Made by a program: the position numbers and the translations under genes. From NCBI RefSeq assembly GCF_000143765.1, contig NZ_GL379770.1, positions 434,001-498,000 on the forward strand: a stretch of DNA of 64,000 bases, written 5' to 3'. The notes below the pieces were generated by a model that saw nothing but the letters and a program-made list of their open reading frames with translations, was not told the origin of the DNA and made no database searches. Of this stretch, positions 34,389 through 44,607 are shown in pieces (the stretch's first letter is position 1; each line of letters opens with the position of its first letter). This stretch comes from Sphingobacterium spiritivorum ATCC 33861. Lineage in GTDB: Bacteria > Bacteroidota > Bacteroidia > Sphingobacteriales > Sphingobacteriaceae.

Positions 34389-35927
34389 ATGATAAGATCT
34401 TACAGCACAAAGTTAGCCTGGACTATTGTTTTATTATTATGGGTCTGGAGGGCAGAAGCGCAATCCTTACCGCCCAATATTGTTGTCTTTTTTGTCGATG
34501 ATCTGGGTTGGCAGGATATGTCTGAACCTTTCTATAAAGAGGTCACTCCGATAAATAAAAAATTTCATACACCAAATCTGGAAATACTGGCCAGAGAATC
34601 CGTGAAATTTACGAATGCTTATGCCACTCCTGTGTGTACCCCGTCACGTGTCAGTTTTCTGACAGGCTTAAATGCTGCCCGTCATCGGGTGACCAATTGG
34701 ACACATCCTGTTGCCAATCGTCCGACTGATAATAAGGATGAAGTATTGTCTCCGCCGGACTGGAATATCAATGGCTTAAGTCCTGTACCGGATATTGAAC
34801 ATACCGTGTTTGCGACCCCATTACCGAAGCTGTTACGTGATCAGGGCTATTTTACCATTCATGTTGGTAAAGCACATTGGGGATCAGCCGGTACTCCCGG
34901 TGCCAGCCCGTTAAATCTGGGATTTATGGTAAATATTGCAGGGCATGCTGCAGGCCATCCGCAAAGCTATTATGGTGAACAAAATTATGGTAACCTCCCG
35001 GGCAAAACGAGTTATCAGGCTGTTCCTGACCTCATGGAATATTATGGAACACCTACATTTCTCACAGAAGCACTTACCAGAGATGCACTAAAGTCTTTGG
35101 AAGAGCCTCTTAAAAGAAAGCAGCCTGTCTTTTTAAACTTTTCCAATTATGCTGTTCATGTCCCTATACAGGCAGATCCCCGTTTTGTACAACGCTATCT
35201 GGATGCAGGGCTGGATAGTACGGAAGCGGCATATGCTTCTTTGGTAGAAGGGTACGATAAGAGTATAGGTGATATCGTCCGGTATTTAAAGGAGCATGAT
35301 GCCTATGATAATACCGTTATCTTATTTGTCAGTGATAATGGAGGATTAAGCCTTACACCTGCGCGTTCAGGTGAAATTCATACCCAGAATCTGCCTTTGC
35401 GTGCCGGGAAAGGGTCGGTCTATGAGGGAGGTATAAGAATACCCTTGCTGATCAAAAATGTAAAGAGTCGTAAACCGAAAGAGGAAGATACACCTGTCAT
35501 CATGGAAGATTTGTTTCCGAAAATACTGGAGATCGCAGGTGTACGGAATAGCAATATGGAACAAAAGCAGATAGACGGCCGGAGTGTATGTATTTTGCTG
35601 GAAGGTAAGGCCGATAATTCGTGGAAAGACAGAAATCTGATCTGGCATGTGCCTAATAAATGGATCAATACAGACGGACCCGGAATAAATTTTTTCTCCG
35701 CTATACGAAAAGGTGATTACAAACTGCTGTACGATATGAAAAGAGGAAAACTGGAACTTTATAATATAGCAGAAGATATAGGTGAAAAATACGATCTCAA
35801 CTCAAAAATGAAATCCAAAACTATTGAATTGAGTAAGTTATTGTCGGATGAATTGCGAAATCGGGATGCGCAATTGCCTGTAGACAAACGGACAGGTCTT
35901 CCCGTAAAGTACCCGGATCAACTGTGA
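34389..35927 (+). CDS. Type I sulfatase (arylsulfatase A family)
   Basis: A 512-residue protein counted from ATG 34389, with a Sec signal ending AEAQ. The calcium-binding aspartates are in FFVDDLGWQDM (residues about 36-38). The formylglycine site is PVCTPSRVSFLTG with Cys83, so activation by an anaerobic-type or aerobic FGE maturase is required. Other sites: KAHWG (commonly KWHLG; an alanine and tryptophan are swapped in), and ILFVSDNGG for the second metal aspartate/asparagine pair. Sulfatases hydrolyse sulfate esters of glycans or aryl sulfates; no sulfated-glycan locus is beside it, so substrate is open. Confidence 0.92.
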   Translation: MIRSYSTKLAWTIVLLLWVWRAEAQSLPPNIVVFFVDDLGWQDMSEPFYKEVTPINKKFHTPNLEILARESVKFTNAYATPVCTPSRVSFLTGLNAARHRVTNWTHPVANRPTDNKDEVLSPPDWNINGLSPVPDIEHTVFATPLPKLLRDQGYFTIHVGKAHWGSAGTPGASPLNLGFMVNIAGHAAGHPQSYYGEQNYGNLPGKTSYQAVPDLMEYYGTPTFLTEALTRDALKSLEEPLKRKQPVFLNFSNYAVHVPIQADPRFVQRYLDAGLDSTEAAYASLVEGYDKSIGDIVRYLKEHDAYDNTVILFVSDNGGLSLTPARSGEIHTQNLPLRAGKGSVYEGGIRIPLLIKNVKSRKPKEEDTPVIMEDLFPKILEIAGVRNSNMEQKQIDGRSVCILLEGKADNSWKDRNLIWHVPNKWINTDGPGINFFSAIRKGDYKLLYDMKRGKLELYNIAEDIGEKYDLNSKMKSKTIELSKLLSDELRNRDAQLPVDKRTGLPVKYPDQL

Positions 35928-35969
35928 TTTTATAATTCGTAATTTTCAAATAATAAAGGAGAGTAAATT

Positions 35970-36581
35970 ATGCAAGAGTTTGAATTTATACAGAAATTAA
36001 TAAAGACAGAACATGGATTTAAACCCTTTGAAGATGAAGCCAGAAAACTATGCGGATCGCACTCATTGGATGATTCAAAGAATATAGCTCTTGAACTTTT
36101 GAATCATGATTATTATCAGATCCGTTCTGTAGGAATCTTTATACTCGGTTTTATTGCTGCTGAAGATAAGACAGTTCTTTCTGTTTTAAAAGAAAGTGCC
36201 CGTAATGATGAAAGCTGGCAGGTTCAGGAGATCATTGCAAAAGCCTTTGATCAGTTCTGCCGGGACAATGGTTATGAACATTCGTTACCTGAGATCAAAG
36301 AATGGTTAAGTGAAAAGCACCCGAATATTTGCAGAGCAGTTACAGAAGGATTGAGAATCTGGACAAGCCGTCCTTACTTTAAAGATCATCCACAGGAAGC
36401 AATCCTACTTATCAGCCGGCATAAATCCAGTGATAGTGAATATCTTCGTAAATCGGTTGGGAATTCTTTACGGGATATCCGTAAAAAATATCCTGAACTT
36501 GTTGAAAAAGAAATTTCCAATTGGGATCTGTCAGATAGTAAAACAGCATTTACGCATAAGTATGTTCTGAAAAAACAATAG
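35970..36581 (+). CDS. DNA alkylation repair-like HEAT protein (AlkD family)
   Basis: A 203-residue all-helical protein with consecutive helix pairs (NIALELLNHDYYQIRSVGIFILGFIA, then WQVQEIIAKAFDQFCRD, then YLRKSVGNSLRDIRKKYPEL), as in the AlkD DNA glycosylase fold, which removes bulky alkylated bases. The final W-D/H-rich KYVLKK end is typical. Whether the catalytic aspartate is retained cannot be told by eye. It starts 42 bases after the sulfatase stop. Confidence 0.7.
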   Translation: MQEFEFIQKLIKTEHGFKPFEDEARKLCGSHSLDDSKNIALELLNHDYYQIRSVGIFILGFIAAEDKTVLSVLKESARNDESWQVQEIIAKAFDQFCRDNGYEHSLPEIKEWLSEKHPNICRAVTEGLRIWTSRPYFKDHPQEAILLISRHKSSDSEYLRKSVGNSLRDIRKKYPELVEKEISNWDLSDSKTAFTHKYVLKKQ

Positions 36582-36829
36582 ACACACAGCCAAGTATTCG
36601 TGTTAAATATTGCTGTATTAATTTTCCTGTTTTTGATCATTATGGCGTCATAATGAATGAAAAAATATTTCAGTGTAAACTGATTAATAAAATTAAATTA
36701 CAATATTTGTGGTTAGGGAAATTTTCCGCCCGGAGAATCCTGCGACAACATTTTGTAAATAAGTTGTTTATTTAATACATAGCACACATAACTGTTATAC
36801 TCCGGGCTTTCATTTTAACTTAAGAAGAT

Positions 36830-37528
36830 TTGGAAATATTATTGGTAGAGGATGACAGCGCTGTAGTTTCGCTTATTCGTCGTGGATTGTCCGAATTGAA
36901 TTTCAATATTTCAGTGGCACTCAACGGTCTTACTGGACTGGAAATGGCGGTTTCGGGCAATTATGACCTGATTATTCTTGATGTTATGCTTCCGGGAATG
37001 GACGGGCTAAGAGTTTGTCGCAATATCCGCCAGCAGAAGAAAAATGTTCCTATTCTTATACTTTCTGCGCTAGATCAGCCTGAAGATATTGTGGACGGAT
37101 TCAAAAGCGATGCTGATGACTACCTCACCAAGCCCTTTAATATGGAAGAGCTGAAAGCCCGTGTCAGCAGATTCTCCAGAAAAATAGGGCAGACCAGCAG
37201 GGTCGAAGAAAATAACAACTTAGAGTTTGCCGATCTGATATTAGATTACAGCAGCAAGATTGCAAAACGTCAGGATGTAGATATTGCGCTGACAGCTACA
37301 GAATTTCGTCTGCTCGAATTTCTGATGAAAAACCAAAAGCGGGTCGTATCCAGGATAGATATTCTGGAAAGCGTATGGGGAATGGATTTCAATCTCAGTA
37401 CCAATGTAGTAGATGTATACATCAATTACCTGCGCAATAAGATCGATAAAGGATATAATAAGAAATTATTACATACGGTAGTAGGGATGGGTTATGTTTT
37501 AAGAGAGATTGATGAGATTAAGAACTAA
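36830..37528 (+). CDS. OmpR-type response regulator
   Basis: A 232-residue protein: receiver domain (residues 1-115; acidic pair EDD at 7-9, phospho-acceptor Asp51 in LIILDVMLPGMDG, lysine in YLTKPF) and a C-terminal winged-helix (ALTATEFRLLEFLMKNQ to VDVYINYLRNKID, GMGYVLRE). It starts with TTG: an in-frame stop lies 9 bases upstream, there is no ATG, and the TTG gives exactly the expected first residues behind an AAGAAG ribosome site. The histidine kinase gene overlaps its end by 17 bases. The pair lies directly upstream of the porin-urease operon and may regulate it. Confidence 0.93.
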   Translation: MEILLVEDDSAVVSLIRRGLSELNFNISVALNGLTGLEMAVSGNYDLIILDVMLPGMDGLRVCRNIRQQKKNVPILILSALDQPEDIVDGFKSDADDYLTKPFNMEELKARVSRFSRKIGQTSRVEENNNLEFADLILDYSSKIAKRQDVDIALTATEFRLLEFLMKNQKRVVSRIDILESVWGMDFNLSTNVVDVYINYLRNKIDKGYNKKLLHTVVGMGYVLREIDEIKN

Positions 37529-38894
37529 AATAATCCTTCTTTTTAACCTGATCTGCTGGACACTCATTATTGGGTTTGCCCTCTATATTTCTTATTTCAC
37601 ACGCGATAGTCTGCAGACCAAATTTTTTCACCGGCTGGAAGAGAATGCAAAAATTGTCGGAAAGCATACCGTTGAGAAAGCCGAACATATTAATGAGCTA
37701 TACTATGAAGTGATGCGTCCTTATCTCCGTCAGCTGACTGAAGGAAAGGACTACATTATTCGCATAGATAAGGGCGAAAAACAAGTCAATACGAAACCCG
37801 ATCTGCCTGTGCCTGCTGATTTTTATCAGGAAGTTATTTCATCAGGACAGGCGCAGTATATGGATAGAGATACGGCATATTTTGCCCTTTATTTTCAGGG
37901 GCCTCCTGCCGAAAAAGACCTTATTATTATTTCTTCAGGGCGGGACGATTACGGACTGGGTGAACAGGTCAGTCTGGACAGAACATTGATAAATGCTGGC
38001 TTGTTCAGTATAGTGATAGTAGCACTTATTTCCTATCTCTTTGCCCGGCACATTATCAAACCTATTGCCACCATCAATAAAGAAATCGATAAAATCAGCA
38101 TTTCCAACCTTAACCTGAGGCTCGATAAACCCAATCAGGTCAATGATGAGGTATCCATGCTGGTTGACAGTTTTAACGATATGATCAGTCGTCTGGAGCT
38201 ATCTGTCAAATCTCAAAAAAGTTTTATAGCAAATGCCTCTCATTCTTTTCGGACGCCGCTTACCATTATAAAAGGGGAGGCTGAACTTACTTTGCGCGAC
38301 AAAAGTCTGGGTGAGGAATCGGTAAAGTCTTTGAAAAATATAATTGCAGAGACAGACAGCATTATCAGTATGATCAATAATCTGCTGATGATAGCACGAT
38401 CCGGTTTGGAAGATAGCAAAAAGGACTACCATGTCGTACGTATGGATGAAGTGCTGTTCAAGGTGATCAGTTCCGAAAGACAGGCCGAAGACTATCAGTC
38501 TATCCATCTGGATTTTGAAGCCATGCCCGAAGACAGCGCTCTCATGGAAGTATACGGCAATTTTAATCTGCTGTTCATTGCGCTCAGCAATATTGTATCC
38601 AATGCCTGCAAGTATGGCAAAGATCTCGACGTCCGTATATCCTTAAGCTCCGTCAGGAATAATGTGATCATCAATATACAGGATCAGGGAATCGGGATAC
38701 CCGATCAGGAACAGAAGTTTGTGTACGATTCCTTTTACAGAGCATCAAATGTCCAGAATATACACGGTACAGGTCTAGGATTATTGCTTGCCAAAAACAT
38801 TATTGATCTTCACGACGGAGATCTGATACTCCATTCTAAAGAAGGAAAAGGAACACATGTGCGTGTGGTATTACCCGGAAACAAAACATTCTAA
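37512..38894 (+). CDS. Sensor histidine kinase
   Basis: A 460-residue HisKA kinase: membrane helices at about residues 7-28 and 161-178, an extracytoplasmic sensor of about 130 residues between them, HAMP (180-232), HisKA with ASHSFRTPLT (His244; SF replaces the usual EL after the histidine), and an HATPase domain with N box NIVSNACKYG, G1 DQGIGIP and G2 GTGLGLLLAK. ATG 37512 is used; it overlaps the response regulator gene. It phosphorylates that regulator. Signal unknown; nickel, urea or ammonium are guesses from the adjacent genes. Confidence 0.93.
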   Translation: MRLRTKIILLFNLICWTLIIGFALYISYFTRDSLQTKFFHRLEENAKIVGKHTVEKAEHINELYYEVMRPYLRQLTEGKDYIIRIDKGEKQVNTKPDLPVPADFYQEVISSGQAQYMDRDTAYFALYFQGPPAEKDLIIISSGRDDYGLGEQVSLDRTLINAGLFSIVIVALISYLFARHIIKPIATINKEIDKISISNLNLRLDKPNQVNDEVSMLVDSFNDMISRLELSVKSQKSFIANASHSFRTPLTIIKGEAELTLRDKSLGEESVKSLKNIIAETDSIISMINNLLMIARSGLEDSKKDYHVVRMDEVLFKVISSERQAEDYQSIHLDFEAMPEDSALMEVYGNFNLLFIALSNIVSNACKYGKDLDVRISLSSVRNNVIINIQDQGIGIPDQEQKFVYDSFYRASNVQNIHGTGLGLLLAKNIIDLHDGDLILHSKEGKGTHVRVVLPGNKTF

Positions 38895-38935
38895 GACTAT
38901 TCTAATCTCATTCTTATAAGTTTCTAAACTGGTAG

Positions 38936-38962
38936 AGGTATCCTTGTTACAATCAAGGTATC
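38936..38962 (+). promoter_or_regulatory. Two direct AGGTATC repeats upstream of the porin gene
   Basis: AGGTATC occurs at 38936-38942 and again at 38956-38962, a 20-bp period (two helical turns), ending 11 bases before the porin start. OmpR-type regulators often bind such direct repeats, so this is a candidate site for the adjacent response regulator. Position so close to the start would suggest repression or a leader site. Confidence 0.3.
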
Positions 38963-38973
38963 TCACTTCATTT

Positions 38974-40179
38974 ATGAAACTTATTACATTTACAATTCTT
39001 TTTACAGGACTAATTCATCTGGTTTGCGCACAGCAAAATCGTACATCTTTGTTAAACCCTTCGGGTCAGGCAGAAAGTAAAGATGATTCCCTGCAGGCTG
39101 CAGAACCCGATCGTGCGCAACTTTTCAAGTTTGATGTCATGTTACGGACTGCTTTTGATGCAGACAATCTGGGAAAAGAAGAAGCGTTGAGCCGTTTCAA
39201 TCTGGAAGAAGCCCGACTTCTGCTGCATGGTGACTATAATGATCGTTTGTCTTACAAAGTGCGTTTTCGGCTCAACAGATCTTTTTCACCTTTAGGACTC
39301 GACAATTCTTCCCAAGCGTTGGATTTTGCTTTTATAGAATACAAATTCGGCAAAAAACGCGACTGGTCCGTTACGCTTGGAAAGCAGAGCGCTATGGTAG
39401 GATCTTATGAATTTGAGAACAATCCTATCTACGAATTTATGTTTACCGATTATGTAGACCGCATATTGAATCTCTTTGTGGTCGGAGGTAAACTTGCCTA
39501 TAATGTAAATCCGGATCATAGTTTTCATCTGCAGTTGTACAATACAGTCAACAATACCTTTGATACTCATCTGATAAATAATGGTTTTGTAATGGGAGAT
39601 CTGAAGCGGGCCAAAGCTCCTGTAGGTGGATACTTTACCTGGGTAGGTTCATTTGCCGATAAGCGTCTTCAGACCAAATGGTCTTATAACCTGGCTCAGT
39701 TTGCGGAGGGAAGAGCTACTCAGGCTGTTTCACTGGCCAATAAATACAAGACAGATAATCAGATGATCTATCTGGACCTGCAATACTCGCATATGGGTGC
39801 GGATCATGCGCTTATTGCATCCAGAGCTATCAATGATTTCTATGCCCGGACAGGAGATCAGCGTCAGCTGGCTAAAAACGTGGTATACAAATCAGCAGTA
39901 TTGCGTTATGATCAGTTTCTGGATGATAAATGGGAAGTCGCGCTGAAGGGAGCCATAGAAACTGCCGGAAGTAAAGATGACGAGACTGTCGGAAATGATT
40001 TCAGAACAAATTATACCTATTTCGTCGCCTTACAACATAAACCTTTTAAAAAACAGGATTTACGATTCTATGTAGGATACGTCGGCAATAGTGTGAAGTA
40101 TGCCGATCGGATGGCTATGGACAAAACACAGTTCAATAGATTGACTGTCGGAGGATACTTTACCATCCCTGTCTATTAG
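38974..40179 (+). CDS. OprO/OprP-like outer membrane porin
   Basis: A 401-residue protein from ATG 38974 with a Sec signal (to LVCAQ) and a beta-barrel body ending in the aromatic terminus GGYFTIPVY. The phrases FNLEEARLLLHGDYNDRLSYKVRFRLN and FAFIEYKFGKKRDWSVTLGKQ fit the phosphate-selective porin O/P family, which in Bacteroidota covers diverse small anions and solutes. It starts 79 bases after the kinase and ends 46 bases before ureA, so it is probably the first gene of the urease operon, where it may admit urea, nickel complexes or another solute. That substrate is inference. Confidence 0.8.
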   Translation: MKLITFTILFTGLIHLVCAQQNRTSLLNPSGQAESKDDSLQAAEPDRAQLFKFDVMLRTAFDADNLGKEEALSRFNLEEARLLLHGDYNDRLSYKVRFRLNRSFSPLGLDNSSQALDFAFIEYKFGKKRDWSVTLGKQSAMVGSYEFENNPIYEFMFTDYVDRILNLFVVGGKLAYNVNPDHSFHLQLYNTVNNTFDTHLINNGFVMGDLKRAKAPVGGYFTWVGSFADKRLQTKWSYNLAQFAEGRATQAVSLANKYKTDNQMIYLDLQYSHMGADHALIASRAINDFYARTGDQRQLAKNVVYKSAVLRYDQFLDDKWEVALKGAIETAGSKDDETVGNDFRTNYTYFVALQHKPFKKQDLRFYVGYVGNSVKYADRMAMDKTQFNRLTVGGYFTIPVY

Positions 40180-40225
40180 AGGGTGGTCTACTAACTGAAA
40201 ATCTTATTTTAATAATCAAAACAGC

Positions 40226-40528
40226 ATGCATTTAACACCAAGAGAAACAGAAAAGTTAATGTTGCATCTAGCAGGAGAACTAGCAGCAAAGCGATTAAAA
40301 CGAGGAGTGAAACTCAACTACCCGGAGAGTATTGCCTATATCAGTGCCGAACTAATGGAAAAAGCGCGGGATGGGAAAAGTGTTGCCGAACTGATGGAAT
40401 GGGGCACCAGATTACTGAAAAGAAAACAGGTGATGGAAGGTGTTCCGGAGATGATACATGACGTACAGATTGAAGTTACATTTCCAGATGGAACCAAACT
40501 GGTGACCGTTCATAATCCTATCCGATAA
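40226..40528 (+). CDS. ureA: Urease gamma subunit
   Basis: A 100-residue protein with the family's opening [20 protein letters not shown] and the conserved [28 protein letters not shown] block, then [21 protein letters not shown]. The length is standard. Urease hydrolyses urea to ammonia and carbamate; gamma, beta and alpha subunits assemble as trimers of (abg). ureB follows 18 bases later. No signal peptide is present. Confidence 0.97.
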   Translation: MHLTPRETEKLMLHLAGELAAKRLKRGVKLNYPESIAYISAELMEKARDGKSVAELMEWGTRLLKRKQVMEGVPEMIHDVQIEVTFPDGTKLVTVHNPIR

Positions 40529-40546
40529 CATTAAAAAAACACATTT

Positions 40547-40918
40547 ATGGTACCTGGAGAATACTTTTTGAAAGCTGGTGATATTAAAGCAAATGCCGGC
40601 TACAAGACAATACACGTAGTGGTGGCCAACACTGGCGATCGTCCGATACAGATCGGGTCGCACTATCATTTTTTTGAAGTGAACAAAGCATTACAATTTG
40701 ACCGCGAAAAAGCCTTCGGTATGCGCCTGAATATTCCGGCAAGTACAGCGGTTCGCTTCGAACCCGGAGAAAAGAAAGAAGTCATTTTGGTAGAGATCGG
40801 CGGCGATAAAGAAATACATGGCTTCAACGGCCTGACCAATGGTAAATATACCAGTGAAAAGGTCAAATCTGCCGCAATTTCTAAAATGAAAAAACAACAG
40901 TTTAAATCATCTCAATAA
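40547..40918 (+). CDS. ureB: Urease beta subunit
   Basis: A 123-residue protein with the standard start [18 protein letters not shown] and conserved blocks [50 protein letters not shown] and [14 protein letters not shown]. Length is normal with a short lysine-rich tail. It has no signal peptide. The next gene, ureC, starts 20 bases downstream. Confidence 0.97.
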   Translation: MVPGEYFLKAGDIKANAGYKTIHVVVANTGDRPIQIGSHYHFFEVNKALQFDREKAFGMRLNIPASTAVRFEPGEKKEVILVEIGGDKEIHGFNGLTNGKYTSEKVKSAAISKMKKQQFKSSQ

Positions 40919-40938
40919 CTTTTTAAAAGAAACGTATT

Positions 40939-42795
40939 ATGAGTGAATGGAATAGAAGAGACTGGATTAAGATCGTAGGTCTGGCTTCTGCAAGTATCGC
41001 TACGACTAAACTTAATGCCTTAGGTCTTGAAAAATTAGGACTTGATAAATCATCCATCCGTTATGATGAAGATGGTGCATTATACATCCCCCGACATAAA
41101 TATGCCTCTCTTTTCGGGCCGACTACAGGTGATAAGGTACGTCTGGCAGATACCGAGCTGATGATCGAAATCGAAAAAGATTACGCAGTATACGGCGAAG
41201 AGAACAAGTTTGGCGGAGGTAAGACCATCCGTGACGGAATGGGACAGTCTGCACGTGCTTTGCGGGATGAGGATGTGTTGGATTTCTGTATCAACAATGT
41301 CATTATTATTGATCATTGGGGTATTGTAAAGGCCGATGTCGGTATCAAAGACGGTAAGATTGTAGGTGTTGGTAAGGCCGGTAATCCGGATGTACAGGAT
41401 GGAGTTACCAAAGGTATGATCATCGGTCCGTCTACTGAAGTACACGGTGGGGCTGGTATGATCATGACAGCAGGAGGTATCGATACCCATATCCATTTTA
41501 TCAGTCCGACACAAATCGAAACTGCTCTTTACAGTGGTGTGACTACCTTTATCGGAGGAGGAACAGGGCCTGCTGACGGTACCAATGCAACTACAGTTAC
41601 ATCCGGAAAATGGTTTATCCATAAAATGCTCGAAGCATTCGAAAATCTTCCGATCAATGTAGGTTTCTTTGGTAAAGGGAATGTGTCTACGACCAAACCC
41701 ATTGAAGAACAGATTGAAGCAGGCGCATTAGGTGTCAAGATACACGAAGATTGGGGAGCTACACCGTCTACTATTGATGCCGCTCTAAAAGTAGCGGACA
41801 AGTATGATGTACAGGTGGCTATCCATACCGATACCCTGAATGAGGCAGGTTTTCTTGAAGATACTGTAGCCGCCATAGATGGTCGTGTGATCCACACCTT
41901 CCATACAGAAGGCGCCGGTGGAGGACATGCTCCGGATATTATCAAGATTGCGATGTATCCTAATATTCTTCCGGCTTCCACCAATCCGACAAAACCGTTT
42001 ACAGTCAATACTGCAGAAGAACATCTGGACATGCTTATGGTATGTCACCATCTGGACAAGAATGTCAAAGAAGATCTTGCCTTTGCAGATTCCCGTATCC
42101 GTCCGCAGACCATTGCTGCAGAAGATATTTTACAGGATATGGGTGTATTCTCTATTATGAGTTCAGACAGTCAGGCTATGGGACGTGTAGGTGAAGTAAT
42201 CTCCCGCACATTCCAGACCGCCCACAAAATGAAAGTACAACGTGGTCCGCTGGATCGTGACAGTGGTACCGGCAATGACAACTTCCGTGTGAAAAGATAC
42301 ATTTCCAAATTTACGATCAATCCGGCCAAAGCCCATGGTATCGATAAATATGTAGGTTCTATCGAACCCGGAAAATATGCCGATCTCATTCTTTGGAAAC
42401 CTGAAATGTTTGGTGTAAAACCCGAAATGATTATCAAAGCAGGAATGGTTCTGGGTGCCAAAATGGGAGATGCCAATGCATCTATTCCTACACCTCAGCC
42501 AATTATATACCGTCAGATGTTCGGGAATTTCGGAAAAGCTGTGTCCAATATCTGTTTCAACTTTGTATCCAAAGTATCTATTGAAAACGGAACTATCGAT
42601 TCCCTCAAACTGGCCAGAAAAAGTCTGCCGGTAGAAGGATGTCGTAAAGTGATGAAAAAGGATATGGTACATAATGATGCCACTCCGAATATTGTGGTAG
42701 ATCCCGAAACATACAATGTAACTGTAGATGGCGTGTTAGCGACCTGTGAGCCTATGGGTGAACTTCCAATGGCGCAACGCTATTTTCTGTTCTGA
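40939..42795 (+). CDS. ureC: Urease alpha (catalytic) subunit with Tat-like N-terminal extension
   Basis: A 618-residue protein, about 48 longer than normal (about 570). The excess is at the N-terminus: [20 protein letters not shown] has a twin-arginine signature (N-RR-D-W-I-K) followed by a short hydrophobic run, while the usual start (compare [15 protein letters not shown], from residue 60) follows later. All catalytic parts are present: His184 and His186 (DTHIHF), carbamylated Lys267 (GVKIHE), His296 (HTDTLNE), His322 ([10 protein letters not shown]), flap histidines (VCHHLD) and Asp410 (SSDSQAMGR). The ATG at 40939 sits 20 bases after ureB, and no alternative internal ATG gives the standard start. 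The stop overlaps the ureE start by one base. Confidence 0.96.
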   Translation: MSEWNRRDWIKIVGLASASIATTKLNALGLEKLGLDKSSIRYDEDGALYIPRHKYASLFGPTTGDKVRLADTELMIEIEKDYAVYGEENKFGGGKTIRDGMGQSARALRDEDVLDFCINNVIIIDHWGIVKADVGIKDGKIVGVGKAGNPDVQDGVTKGMIIGPSTEVHGGAGMIMTAGGIDTHIHFISPTQIETALYSGVTTFIGGGTGPADGTNATTVTSGKWFIHKMLEAFENLPINVGFFGKGNVSTTKPIEEQIEAGALGVKIHEDWGATPSTIDAALKVADKYDVQVAIHTDTLNEAGFLEDTVAAIDGRVIHTFHTEGAGGGHAPDIIKIAMYPNILPASTNPTKPFTVNTAEEHLDMLMVCHHLDKNVKEDLAFADSRIRPQTIAAEDILQDMGVFSIMSSDSQAMGRVGEVISRTFQTAHKMKVQRGPLDRDSGTGNDNFRVKRYISKFTINPAKAHGIDKYVGSIEPGKYADLILWKPEMFGVKPEMIIKAGMVLGAKMGDANASIPTPQPIIYRQMFGNFGKAVSNICFNFVSKVSIENGTIDSLKLARKSLPVEGCRKVMKKDMVHNDATPNIVVDPETYNVTVDGVLATCEPMGELPMAQRYFLF

Positions 42796-43325
42796 TGATT
42801 CGTGCACATAACATAGCAGGCAATATCTATGGTTCATCCCAATCGTTTGGAGGACTGGAAACCGATTATCTGGAACTGGAGTGGTATGAAGCTGACAAAG
42901 GTATTTTGCGCAGGTTTACAACCGGAGGGCGTGAGATAGGCTTTCGTAATCAGACGGCCCAATCCCTGGAAGATGGTGATGTGATCTTCAGTGATGCGTC
43001 CATATGCATTGTGATCCGGATTTTGCCTTGTCTGTGTTTAGTGATACATCCGGAAAATATGCTGGAAATGGCAAATGTTTGTTTCGAAATCGGAAACCGG
43101 CATTTGCCTGTTTCTATCCGCTCCTCATCCGAGGTCGTGATTGCTTATGAAGACCCTTTATATAGGTTATTTGTCAAGCAAGGTTATCATACCATAGTGG
43201 AGGATCGGGTATTACAGCAGACACAGACGTTGCGTATCCATGAGTGGACGCAAAAAACAAAATTTAAAATAACATTAGCAAGTAAGATAAATGAATCCTT
43301 TGTTGACCCTGCTGCAGATCAATGA
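42795..43325 (+). CDS. ureE: Urease accessory protein UreE (copy 1)
   Basis: A 176-residue nickel metallochaperone. The N-terminal peptide-binding domain has LELEWYEADKGILRRFTTGGREIGFR, and the C-terminal ferredoxin-like domain has CFEIGNRHLPVSI, the conserved nickel-site region with the GNRH histidine. It lacks the long His-rich tail of the Klebsiella protein. Stop/start overlaps with ureC and ureF point to translational coupling. A second, diverged ureE lies at 46598. Confidence 0.93.
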   Translation: MIRAHNIAGNIYGSSQSFGGLETDYLELEWYEADKGILRRFTTGGREIGFRNQTAQSLEDGDVIFSDASICIVIRILPCLCLVIHPENMLEMANVCFEIGNRHLPVSIRSSSEVVIAYEDPLYRLFVKQGYHTIVEDRVLQQTQTLRIHEWTQKTKFKITLASKINESFVDPAADQ

Positions 43326-43977
43326 TTCTGTATTTCCAATAGGGAGTTTTACACATTCCTATGGATTGGAGACGTATATACACGAGCGTATCGTACACAA
43401 CAGCACTACGGCACAAGAATATGCAGAATCCATGCTGAGACACAGCGTGTTTTACAATGATGCTGCATTTTTTCATCAGGCCTGGACCCTGTGTGAAGAT
43501 AAGTTTAGCAAAGTTGCATTGCTGAAGCTGGATAATCTGGTTACCTCTCTCAAATCTCCTGCTGAAATCAGAGAAGCAAGCCGTAAGCTGGCTATTCGTT
43601 TTCTAAAAGTAGTAGAGAGTTTTAAGTCCGTAAAACGATGCCGGACTTATCTGGAGGCGATACAATCAGGAGAGGCCGGAGGACATTATGCGATTGCACT
43701 GGCAATGTATGCACAGTCCCAGCAAATAGCATATTCCGATGCGTTAAGTGCATTTTATTACAATACCCTCAATGGTATGGTCACCAACTGTGCCAAGCTC
43801 GTTCCCATCAGTCAGATGGACGGACAGAAAATGATGTTTAATCTTCAGGGATTGATACAGGAACTCGTCGGAAAACAAAAAAACATGGATCCTGATATGC
43901 TCGGCAACTGTTGCGTGGCGCAAGATGTACGCTGTATGCAGCATGAGAAACTTTATACCAGGATTTACATTTCATAA
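43291..43977 (+). CDS. ureF: Urease accessory protein UreF
   Basis: A 228-residue all-helical protein with the UreF opening [27 protein letters not shown], which is the conserved motif, followed by [18 protein letters not shown]. UreF gates the transfer of nickel from UreG to apo-urease in the UreD/F/G complex. Its start overlaps the end of ureE by 35 bases. Confidence 0.95.
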   Translation: MNPLLTLLQINDSVFPIGSFTHSYGLETYIHERIVHNSTTAQEYAESMLRHSVFYNDAAFFHQAWTLCEDKFSKVALLKLDNLVTSLKSPAEIREASRKLAIRFLKVVESFKSVKRCRTYLEAIQSGEAGGHYAIALAMYAQSQQIAYSDALSAFYYNTLNGMVTNCAKLVPISQMDGQKMMFNLQGLIQELVGKQKNMDPDMLGNCCVAQDVRCMQHEKLYTRIYIS

Positions 43978-43988
43978 GAATAACAGAT

Positions 43989-44600
43989 ATGGATAGAAAA
44001 TATGTGAAAATAGGAGTGGCCGGACCTGTAGGTTCAGGTAAGACCGCTCTGATAGAAAGACTGACCAGACAGATGGCTACGGATTACAGCATCTGCGTAG
44101 TGACCAATGATATATACACCCGTGAAGATGCACAGTTTCTGCAAAAAAACTCAACTCTTCCTGCAGAACGTATTTCAGGTGTAGAGACAGGAGGTTGTCC
44201 GCATACTGCAATACGCGAGGATGCTTCTATGAACATTGAAGCAGTAGAAGAGCTGGTTCAGCGTTTTCCAGATACGGAAATCGTATTTGTGGAAAGTGGA
44301 GGAGATAATCTTACCGCGACATTTAGTCCTGATCTGGCAGACATTACCATCTTCGTCATCGATGTGGCAGAGGGAGAAAAGATTCCACGTAAAGGTGGCC
44401 CGGGGATTACCCGTTCAGATCTGCTGCTGATTAATAAAATAGATCTTGCACCTTATGTGCATGCTGATCTGTCGGTCATGGAACGTGATGCAAAGCGTAT
44501 GCGCGGAGAAAGACCGTTCATCTTTACCAATCTGATGACGCTCGAAGGACTGGAAGATGTCAAGAGCTGGATAAAAAAATATGCACTGTTAGAAAACTAG
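43989..44600 (+). CDS. ureG: Urease accessory GTPase UreG
   Basis: A 203-residue SIMIBI-class GTPase with Walker [11 protein letters not shown] (residues about 11-20), the nickel-binding CPH motif in [17 protein letters not shown], a switch region FVESGGDNL and the NKID base-binding motif. UreG dimers carry nickel to the UreD/F complex and hydrolyse GTP to insert it. Standard length, 11 bases after ureF. Confidence 0.97.
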   Translation: MDRKYVKIGVAGPVGSGKTALIERLTRQMATDYSICVVTNDIYTREDAQFLQKNSTLPAERISGVETGGCPHTAIREDASMNIEAVEELVQRFPDTEIVFVESGGDNLTATFSPDLADITIFVIDVAEGEKIPRKGGPGITRSDLLLINKIDLAPYVHADLSVMERDAKRMRGERPFIFTNLMTLEGLEDVKSWIKKYALLEN

Positions 44601-44607
44601 ACCCCTG

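Noticed and set aside
41529..42032. Minus-strand frame of 167 codons inside ureC
   Set aside because: It is opposite a catalytic gene with all active-site residues intact; it is a shadow frame.
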